Assembly: GCF_005281475.1 (NCBI RefSeq)
Contig: NZ_CP040106.1
Span: 5,446,001-5,510,000 of the forward strand
Origin: Echinicola rosea
GTDB taxonomy: Bacteria; Bacteroidota; Bacteroidia; Cytophagales; Cyclobacteriaceae
DNA length: 64,000 nt
Direction of reading: 5' to 3'
Shown here one piece after another: positions 50,402-57,690 of the stretch. Made by a program: the position numbers and the translations under genes. Numbering within the stretch: position 1 is the stretch's first letter; each line of letters opens with the position of its first letter. Under the pieces are notes generated by a model, which saw only the letters and a list, made by a program, of their open reading frames with translations, did no database searches and had not been told where the DNA came from.

Positions 50402-52507
50402 TTATTTTAGTTGCTCATTTCTTTTTGATGGTACTTGTATTGACGAAGTACCCATTGGCATTCCAGACGTGTTGGATAAATTCGCCCTGGTAAAGGGTTC
50501 GTATGCATACCTTATTTCCTTCACATGAAAGTCCCTTGGTATAGTTAGCTTTACTTGATCACCAGTTATATTTCCAAGGACTGAAACCGACTGTCCCTTC
50601 CCGTTGACCAATTCAAACCCCATCACTTTTTCTCCATTAAGCGTGCATAGCCCCTCCCCGTGGTCAAAACTTACGAAAATCGCCTCCTGTCCGCATTCCA
50701 CTGAACTCATTTTAGGGGCATCGGCCAATACTTCCATACCATAGGTTTGGGAGAGTGCTTTTAGGGCCAAGCGTTCACCTACTTTCTTCTTATTTGCAGG
50801 ATGTACATCGAGGGAATCTCCCAAGTCCACAGTGACCACCATTTCTGAAAACGAAAGCTCTTGGGCTATTTCCTGCTGCATTTTCCTGAAGTTGGGCCAA
50901 GAGGGCCTGGCCATCCCGGGAAGCTGAACGTACACTATGGGAAGGGATGGATTGTGCCACTTTTGCCTGTAATCCCTGACCATCAGAAAAAACAATCTTT
51001 TGTACAAATCAGGATTATGGGTATTACTTTCCCCTTGGTACCATAGCATTCCCTTGACACCAAAAGGAATGATATTGCTCAATGCCGCATCATAAATATA
51101 GGAAGGTTGATAAGGGTGTCGTTTTCGATTGGAGAATTTATTACTCATATTTACCGTTGCCCTTTCCCTTACCCATGGCATGATATAATCAGAATTTGCC
51201 CAATTCTCTAACAGATTGACCAACAGTGGATCTTCCCAAAGTGCCTTTTTATCCACAAAGGCTTCGATCGGGGCTCCTCCCAAACTTAATTGTACAAGGC
51301 CTATAGGCACGTTAAGCTGACCTTGGACAGATACTCCAAAATGAAAGGCGACTGCGGAAAAGCCTTTTCTTTCAACATTCCAGTCCCCCTTAAAATAGGC
51401 GAGCCCATTGACCTTTTCAAGGGTTAGGCTATCCCATGGGCTGTTATCCGTTGCCTTTATTGCATGGAATTTAAAAAGTCTAATGTTATTGTTTTTTAGC
51501 TGTCTTCCTTCCTCTCCCCAAGACTGGGAAGCTTGCAGAGGGAAATCCATATTGGATTGGCCCATACACAACCATACATCCCCCACCAATACATCTTTCA
51601 AGGTAATGCACTGTTTGGAATGGTTGATTTCCATATCAAATGGCCCTCCCGTTTTGACTCCCGTAAGGTATAGCATCCATTTACCATGTCGATCCACTGT
51701 GGCATGTCTTCTTTTGCCTTGAAAATCTACCGTCACCACCTGATCTGGATTCCCCTTTCCAAAAACAGGAATGCTATCTCCTCGCTGAAGGACCATACCA
51801 TCACCAAATAATTCCGGCATGTGCAATCCTCCAAAATCTTTCAAGAGGTAAGAATAAACGGTTTTCGCCATTAATGCCGCTCCTTCTTTTACGGGGTGGA
51901 TATTGTCAGGAAATAAGTCCGGACGTTTTACTAGCGGGGCAAATAGGTCTATCAACTGTACCTCATTTGCACGGGCCACCTTTACCATCTTGTTATTGAT
52001 GGCCTGATGCCAACGGTGAGTTCCTGACTTGAAGCGCGGATGGCCACTAAAAATAGGGCTTAGCAGAGCTACATAGATTTCAATATTTGGGTTTATCTTC
52101 CTGAATTGTGCTATTAGCCAAGCATAATCAGCTTCGAAAGCAAGCCCATAATCAGGCCAATTCCTCGGGTCTGTATCGTTTAATCCCAAATTGATGACCG
52201 CTATATCCGGCTTATACTTCAATGCACTGTCAAATTCTTCGGTCAAATAATAAGGGCGGTGCCCTTTACGCAGCAGCGTGGCCCCACTGTGACCATAATT
52301 TTTAACTTCATATCCCTCTCCCAATAGCGCTTGGAGCTTGGCGGGGTAAGAAAAAACACTCCTTTTCGGAATCCCCAGACCATAAGTAACTGAATTGCCT
52401 ATACAAGCCACCTTGATTTTAGTTTGACCATTTACATTGATCAGGATCAAAAACAATAGCATCGAAAGTATTGTTGCCCTTGCTGTTCGGTTCTCCAAGG
52501 TATTCAT
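50402..52507 (-). CDS. nanS: Tandem SGNH hydrolase / sialate O-acetylesterase
   Basis: A 701-aa exported protein with two SGNH-fold parts. The ATG at 52507 is chosen over a GTG at 52516; the signal peptide is about 12-28. Domain 1 (about 31-220) is GDSL-like: Ser39 in IGNSVTYG, LGLNDTDP, and a terminal Asp-His pair in DNIHPVKEG. Domain 2 (about 225-640) is the sialate O-acetylesterase/SASA type, with LCMGQSNMDFPL holding the nucleophile Ser and MLWYQGESNTHNP in the second block. Removal of O-acetyl groups lets sialidase and lyase act on acetylated sialic acids (family knowledge). The symbol rests on operon context. Confidence 0.88.
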   Translation of the reverse strand: MNTLENRTARATILSMLLFLILINVNGQTKIKVACIGNSVTYGLGIPKRSVFSYPAKLQALLGEGYEVKNYGHSGATLLRKGHRPYYLTEEFDSALKYKPDIAVINLGLNDTDPRNWPDYGLAFEADYAWLIAQFRKINPNIEIYVALLSPIFSGHPRFKSGTHRWHQAINNKMVKVARANEVQLIDLFAPLVKRPDLFPDNIHPVKEGAALMAKTVYSYLLKDFGGLHMPELFGDGMVLQRGDSIPVFGKGNPDQVVTVDFQGKRRHATVDRHGKWMLYLTGVKTGGPFDMEINHSKQCITLKDVLVGDVWLCMGQSNMDFPLQASQSWGEEGRQLKNNNIRLFKFHAIKATDNSPWDSLTLEKVNGLAYFKGDWNVERKGFSAVAFHFGVSVQGQLNVPIGLVQLSLGGAPIEAFVDKKALWEDPLLVNLLENWANSDYIMPWVRERATVNMSNKFSNRKRHPYQPSYIYDAALSNIIPFGVKGMLWYQGESNTHNPDLYKRLFFLMVRDYRQKWHNPSLPIVYVQLPGMARPSWPNFRKMQQEIAQELSFSEMVVTVDLGDSLDVHPANKKKVGERLALKALSQTYGMEVLADAPKMSSVECGQEAIFVSFDHGEGLCTLNGEKVMGFELVNGKGQSVSVLGNITGDQVKLTIPRDFHVKEIRYAYEPFTRANLSNTSGMPMGTSSIQVPSKRNEQLK

Positions 52508-52522
52508 TCTTTCCACTTGTTC

Positions 52523-53287
52523 TTATTGATAAATATCCATTGGGTTTACCTTATCCAATTCAGTCAGAAACTCCATGGTTCTATCGGTCAAAACATCCAA
52601 AAAACGTTCACCTTTCTTGGAAGAGGCCTTTTGCGGATTGCCAACTCCTGTATCTTCGCTTACTTTCCCCCAATTCCTGGGCGTCCATACCAACTTACTT
52701 TTCAGGCCTCCTAACTTAAATCCCGTCGTTTTCCCTTCACCTGCTTCTTCCAAGGGCAAAACCAGCTCTGGGTAGCAAAACTGCATGATGCTGGTTTCCA
52801 TTTCCCCTGCATGGTCACCGGGCTCATCAAAATAATCTTCATTATTTAGTACTTTAAACCAGTCTATTACTCCAATAAAACAATGTTTAAATTGGATCTG
52901 AAGCTCCCTGATGATCGGTTTAAATTCATTGCCCCCGTGACTGTTGACAATGACCAATTTGTGAATTTTTTGACGATCCAGTGACCCAAGGATATCCTGC
53001 AATATAGCCAACTGGGTAGTTGGTCTCGTATGAATACAAAAAGGATAATCGATCTGCCCCGGATTTTGCACACCCAAAGGAATGGAGGGAAGTACCATAC
53101 ATTTGACCCCATTCCTTTGGGCCTTAGAGGCGGCCATTTCTGCAATTTTTTCAGATTGAAGGGTATCCGTCCCATAAGGTAAGTGATAGTTGTGCGGTTC
53201 TGTGGCTCCCCAGGGCAGTAGGGCAACTGTAAACTTTTCTTCCTTGACCGTTTTCCAATTGGATTGGTTCAATATGTATTTTTTCAT
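52523..53287 (-). CDS. Creatininase-family amidohydrolase
   Basis: A 254-aa cytosolic metal-dependent amidohydrolase fold. Binuclear-metal ligands are visible: Glu30, His35 and Asp41 in LPWGATEPHNYHLPYGTD, His in NSHGGNEF, and Glu in DHAGEMETS. Length is normal for the family, whose members open cyclic amides or hydrolyse formamide or amide bonds. It is embedded between the 2-epimerase (70 nt) and sialate esterase genes of a sialic acid operon, where no standard pathway step needs it. A role on a modified amino sugar, lactam or N-acyl group is a guess. No signal peptide, so it would act after import. Confidence 0.88.
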   Translation of the reverse strand: MKKYILNQSNWKTVKEEKFTVALLPWGATEPHNYHLPYGTDTLQSEKIAEMAASKAQRNGVKCMVLPSIPLGVQNPGQIDYPFCIHTRPTTQLAILQDILGSLDRQKIHKLVIVNSHGGNEFKPIIRELQIQFKHCFIGVIDWFKVLNNEDYFDEPGDHAGEMETSIMQFCYPELVLPLEEAGEGKTTGFKLGGLKSKLVWTPRNWGKVSEDTGVGNPQKASSKKGERFLDVLTDRTMEFLTELDKVNPMDIYQ

Positions 53288-53357
53288 TGTTTATTTGCTT
53301 TGATCAATGATCCCCACTACACCTATCGGCTAGCTTTTCTGACATGGCTAAAATGTC

Positions 53358-54536
53358 CTATTTATCTATCCCACTTTCCATGGTCTTCCAGACCTGATAA
53401 AGTGCCCGCGGAACGTGAAAACAGCCTTTCCATTTTCCTCCTTTGAGATCGAGCAGTACATCTCCACTTCTGTTCAAATACCCGAACCACTCCCCTTCTT
53501 TGGCATCATAAAAATTCCCCCAAGCATATTGGTGTACCTTTTCAAACCACTCCCAACATCGCTTGTTCCCGGTCATTCGGTATCCTTTTGCCAATGCCAC
53601 CAGTGTTTCCAAATGTACCCACCAAAGCTTTTGGTCCCATTCCAGTTGCTGAGGGGGATGACCTTTATGATCCAAGAAATAAAATATCCCTCCGTACTCG
53701 TTGTCCCAGCCATTTTCCAGCTGCCTTATCATTACCGTTACGGCTTTGTCGGCAAGGGATTGGTCTCCCCGTCTTTTTGCTATATCCATCATAAACCACA
53801 TAGCTTCTATAGCGTGCCCGGGATTGAGCAAACGGCCTTCAAAGCTGTCGGAATACCCATTGTTCAATGTCCTGTTTTCGAACATCAACAAAGAGTCCTG
53901 ATCGAGAAAATTCACCATGACCTCTTGCACACAAGTGTCCAGAAGTCCTTCTACCAAACCATTATCCAGTAAGGGCTCCATTTCCAAACAGAGATTGCTA
54001 AGAATCATGGGCAAAGCAAAGTTCTTCAAGGGCCGGGTTCCGGGATAGGATTTGTTGTATCTTCCTTTAGGGTTTTCCTGACGATCCAAAATCCGTTGGA
54101 AAATACCCACGGCTTTGCTACCTAGTTCCTCATTTTGTGAAATCTGTCCATATTTCGCAAAGGCCATTGCCACGAAACAATCTGAGAAGATATTATATGG
54201 CTGTACCAATGGACTTCCCTTTTGTGTCAGGGAAAAGTAATAGTCACCGCTACGGTCACTACCATGTTTTGTTAGAAACTCGATACCAAGTCTGGACATG
54301 GCCAACCATTCCTCCCTTTTATCCACTTCTTGATAGAGTAGGCTAAACATCCAGGCTTGTCTTCCTTGGAGCCATACGAACTTATCGGTATCAAATACCT
54401 TCCCCTTTCTGTCCAAACAGGTAAAATAGCCCCCGTTTTCCCAGTCAGGGGAGTTTCGTTCCCAAAAGGGGATGACATTTTCCAAAAGTGCAGCCTTATA
54501 CTGCTGGCTATAATCACGAATCTTATTTTGGTCCAT
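53358..54536 (-). CDS. N-acylglucosamine 2-epimerase (AGE/RnBP family)
   Basis: A 392-aa cytosolic (alpha/alpha)6-barrel enzyme. In sialic acid pathways it interconverts ManNAc and GlcNAc, replacing the NanK/NanE route. The start is the ATG at 54536; the longer frame begins with TTG. Family blocks include VIPFWERNSPDWENGGYFTC near the N-terminus, KFVWLQGRQAWMFSLLY, YNIFSDCFVAMAFAKY, LLNPGHAIEAMWFMMD (with the active-site His) and WWVHLETLVALAKGYRM. The operon supplies its substrate via NanA. Related family members act on cellobiose or mannose, but the context supports ManNAc. Confidence 0.88.
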   Translation of the reverse strand: MDQNKIRDYSQQYKAALLENVIPFWERNSPDWENGGYFTCLDRKGKVFDTDKFVWLQGRQAWMFSLLYQEVDKREEWLAMSRLGIEFLTKHGSDRSGDYYFSLTQKGSPLVQPYNIFSDCFVAMAFAKYGQISQNEELGSKAVGIFQRILDRQENPKGRYNKSYPGTRPLKNFALPMILSNLCLEMEPLLDNGLVEGLLDTCVQEVMVNFLDQDSLLMFENRTLNNGYSDSFEGRLLNPGHAIEAMWFMMDIAKRRGDQSLADKAVTVMIRQLENGWDNEYGGIFYFLDHKGHPPQQLEWDQKLWWVHLETLVALAKGYRMTGNKRCWEWFEKVHQYAWGNFYDAKEGEWFGYLNRSGDVLLDLKGGKWKGCFHVPRALYQVWKTMESGIDK

Positions 54537-54583
54537 GGTATGCGATGGTATATTTTCTTTATTAGGCAATCTATTTGATATGA

Positions 54584-56116
54584 TTATTTAAAATACTGCA
54601 AGTACTTCCACCTAAAAGTGGAATCTTTAGCATAGGAGTGGTTAGGGAAATGCCTGTTCACTGAATCCACTTCGGCTACAAATCGATCTAAAATACCCTT
54701 GTCATAGAATGGATCATCAGTTTCTTGTTGCCACTTGACCAAGGCTCCAATCATTTCACCTTTTATGGAGACATATTGCGGATTGCCTATTAAGTTCCTG
54801 AACTCATATGGATCTTCCTGTAGGTCATAAAGCTCATATTCGGGTGGATTTTTCCATGTGGCGTAAGCTGCCCTGACCTCATCGGTGCCTTGCATAAGCT
54901 CTCCCTCCTCAGTCCCACCGTCAAAATGCCCATTTAAATGATCAGCATAAAATGAATACTTTGGGTTTTCTCTTGTATACAAAAGGTTATGGATCAGTTT
55001 ATAGCGGTCGTTTCTTACACTTCTTCTCGGGTAAAAAAACAAAGAAGTAGCACCTGCACCTCCGGCAAAAACATACTCTCTCCACTTCCCTTCTGAGCCT
55101 TGGCCCAATAGTGGCAATAACGATCTCCCATCCAAGGAATCGGGGCATTTAGCTCCGGTAATATCCATGATAGTGGGGACAATATCGATGGAAGACACCA
55201 GCTCCTTCCGCATACCAACATGAGGATTTCGGGGTGGATAGCGAATGATCAATGGCACTCTCAGACCCGCTTCATAGTTAGAGCACTTTGCTCTAGAAAA
55301 TTGGGGTCCATGATCTCCCATGTAAATCACCACTGTATTTTCCAATAACTTTTCCTCCTCCAGTTTCTTCAGCAACAATCCCACAGCGATATCCAGACGG
55401 GCCATGCTGTTATAGTAGTTTGCAGTGTACTCTCGTAATCTTCTACTGTCCACACCAATAAAGGGCAGCGTGCCAGTTACATCATCTGCATCCAAAGGCT
55501 GTGGAGGTAATCCATCCACTTGTTTTTGAAGTGGGAAATGGGCATCGGGAAAATTGACCATTAGAAAAAAAGGCTTTCCAGCATCCATTTGGATAAATTC
55601 CAAGGCACTTTCAGCGTATTTTTCCAATTGCACTTTTTCAAAATTGGCACCCTTGATGGCTCCGTAATCCCACTTGAAAGAAGTAGCAGGGTTCACATGC
55701 CGTTTACCGATAATCCCAGTACGGTATCCTACATCATGTAAATACCCCGGGAGGGTCTTCAATGAATCATACATCTGATAATGATGAGTGGCCAATCCAA
55801 TCTGTCCATTTTGGTGAGGATATAATCCTGTAAACAGGGTCGAACGAGATGGACTACAGACCGAATAGGTAACAAATGCATTGTCAAACCTTACACCTGT
55901 TTCAGCAAGCTGGTCAATATTGGGTGTGGAAACATCCTGATTACCGTAACAACCTAGTTCAGGTCCATTATCCTCTGATACGACAAAAAGGACATTCATT
56001 TTTTCCTTTGCTCCGGATCCATTTTTCGCACCTTTATCACATGATGTCAGAAGCAGCACGGCCAATAACCAGCCCCATAGAAAAACACTATTTTCTATTT
56101 CAATGGCTTTTATCAT
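54584..56116 (-). CDS. Type I sulfatase lipoprotein (S1 family)
   Basis: A 510-aa formylglycine-dependent sulfatase. The lipobox Cys is residue 26 (LLLTSC). The N-terminal metal site is VVSEDNGPELG (Asp49, Asn50). The maturation motif is Cys87-Ser-Pro-Ser-Arg91 in SVCSPSRSTLFTG, so Cys87 becomes formylglycine through a maturase encoded elsewhere. The second metal block is YMGDHGPQF (about 265-273). The C-terminal subdomain has ELYDLQEDPYEFRNL. The layout is like heparan N-sulfatase/N-sulfoglucosamine hydrolases. It overlaps the sialidase gene by 4 nt (ATGA), so both act together, suggesting a sulfated sialoglycan target (inference). Confidence 0.9.
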   Translation of the reverse strand: MIKAIEIENSVFLWGWLLAVLLLTSCDKGAKNGSGAKEKMNVLFVVSEDNGPELGCYGNQDVSTPNIDQLAETGVRFDNAFVTYSVCSPSRSTLFTGLYPHQNGQIGLATHHYQMYDSLKTLPGYLHDVGYRTGIIGKRHVNPATSFKWDYGAIKGANFEKVQLEKYAESALEFIQMDAGKPFFLMVNFPDAHFPLQKQVDGLPPQPLDADDVTGTLPFIGVDSRRLREYTANYYNSMARLDIAVGLLLKKLEEEKLLENTVVIYMGDHGPQFSRAKCSNYEAGLRVPLIIRYPPRNPHVGMRKELVSSIDIVPTIMDITGAKCPDSLDGRSLLPLLGQGSEGKWREYVFAGGAGATSLFFYPRRSVRNDRYKLIHNLLYTRENPKYSFYADHLNGHFDGGTEEGELMQGTDEVRAAYATWKNPPEYELYDLQEDPYEFRNLIGNPQYVSIKGEMIGALVKWQQETDDPFYDKGILDRFVAEVDSVNRHFPNHSYAKDSTFRWKYLQYFK

Positions 56117-57672
56117 GGGACCAAGTCGGTAATTGGTATGATCTGGTAGGTCATATGTGCCTGGCTGCTTTCGTACAGGATACCCAGATAATCCTCATCT
56201 ATTACGGTTAGGCAGGAATAGCCCCATCCTTTCCCTTCATCCAGTAACAGTCCGCTAGACCAAGACACTCCTTCATCCTGACTGGATTTAATGGTCATAT
56301 CATACCTACCGTCAGAGACAGCTGGATTGGAAAAAAACAAATGCGAAGCATCCATGGATTGCCTGTTTTCAGGATAAGTAATGAGACTTGCCATACAAAC
56401 TGGCTCGACCAAGGCAGACCTGCTTGAGGGATGTTCCTGCCATGTTTTCCCAAGGTCCTTGGTGACGGCTACCGACCGTGCCCCACCCCTGTTGTCCCTC
56501 ATGTTCAGCATCAGGCTTCCGTTATTGAGCTCGACCACTTGCGCCTCTGTAGTGTTTGACTTGGCTCCAGTACCGATATGCCATGTTTCCCCCTTGTCCT
56601 GACTGTAAATCACCGTACTATGAGGCATGTCATTTTCATCTTTAAACTGTCCAGCAAAGACCAATGTCCCATCCCTCATCGTAATACCTTTTCCTGGCCC
56701 GTTGAACATGAGTTTCCATTCCTTCTTTTTGAGCTGTGCAGTGATATTGATGGGAGCCGACCATGTTTTCCCATCATCTTTGCTCTTGACCATCACCAGC
56801 TGTCCAGTTTCATCTGGGGAAATCCCCTTACCCGAGCTGAGCCATGCTCTTTTCCCCGGTTTTCCATGTAGCCAAAGTGCGACCACATAGATCGTGTTGT
56901 CACTTGGATCCACCAGAATGGCGGGATCCCCAATCCCATTTTCCTTCTGGGGTTTTCCGCCCCACTCCTCCATATCCATGATGATTTTCATTGGCTCCCA
57001 GTTTTCCCCTCCATCAGTGCTCCTGCTCATTCCTACATCAATATCCTCCTGAAGATCCACCGAACTATTGTGCCGCACATCGTACACAGCGATCAAACTA
57101 CCTTCAGTGGTGGTCGCCAATCCGGGAATCCTATAAGCCGCTATCCCATCATCGCCTGCAGTCCTTAGGCTGGTTGCCAAACGCATTGGCATCGAGTTGA
57201 CTTGCTTTGAAAGAGCAGCATTGGACCTGGTAAACGTTATATCTTTTAAGCCAATTTGCAGCGTTTCTTTTAAAGATGCGTTTTCCTTGGGCTGAATGCC
57301 GAGCACCAATTTATGTGAACCAGGTGAAAAGGGCCTGTCCACATCAATCAATACTTTTTTACCTACCTTTACCAGCGCCGCTAGGGGTTGCCGTTTATCA
57401 CCTGCGGCATTTTCCAATTCATGGATCGTTAGTGACTCCAAAATCTCTGCCCCCTCAATAGCCAATGACAATTCCTCCAGTACATCCCCTTCCTTTAGGG
57501 TAAATTCCATAGAAAGCACATCGTTATTTTGCCCTTTGATTACCGGATACGTGTGCTGGTTTACCGTTACCTGTACCTGGGCAGCAGTCCCGGTTGGCCG
57601 TGAAGTACAACTGCCCATCATGATCAATAAGCTTCCCAATAAGAATGCGTGCATTTTGTTGAATGTTATCAT
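56113..57672 (-). CDS. nanH: Exo-alpha-sialidase lipoprotein, GH33
   Basis: A 519-aa sialidase. The ATG at 57672 is chosen over an in-frame TTG two codons earlier. Lipobox Cys22 (IMMGSC). An N-terminal beta-sandwich of about 140 residues precedes the six-bladed propeller. The propeller contains the RIP motif (AYRIPGL, about 179-185). Five Asp-boxes are visible: SRSTDGGENWEP, KSKDDGKTWSAP, YSQDKGETWHIG, VTKDLGKTWQEH, SSQDEGVSWSSG. GIGDPAIL contains the probable acid/base Asp region, and ILYESSQ near the C-terminus holds the nucleophile Tyr. It releases terminal sialic acid outside the cell for uptake by the downstream fused transporter. Confidence 0.94.
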   Translation of the reverse strand: MITFNKMHAFLLGSLLIMMGSCTSRPTGTAAQVQVTVNQHTYPVIKGQNNDVLSMEFTLKEGDVLEELSLAIEGAEILESLTIHELENAAGDKRQPLAALVKVGKKVLIDVDRPFSPGSHKLVLGIQPKENASLKETLQIGLKDITFTRSNAALSKQVNSMPMRLATSLRTAGDDGIAAYRIPGLATTTEGSLIAVYDVRHNSSVDLQEDIDVGMSRSTDGGENWEPMKIIMDMEEWGGKPQKENGIGDPAILVDPSDNTIYVVALWLHGKPGKRAWLSSGKGISPDETGQLVMVKSKDDGKTWSAPINITAQLKKKEWKLMFNGPGKGITMRDGTLVFAGQFKDENDMPHSTVIYSQDKGETWHIGTGAKSNTTEAQVVELNNGSLMLNMRDNRGGARSVAVTKDLGKTWQEHPSSRSALVEPVCMASLITYPENRQSMDASHLFFSNPAVSDGRYDMTIKSSQDEGVSWSSGLLLDEGKGWGYSCLTVIDEDYLGILYESSQAHMTYQIIPITDLVP

Positions 57673-57690
57673 CTCCAATATTTTTCTTAA

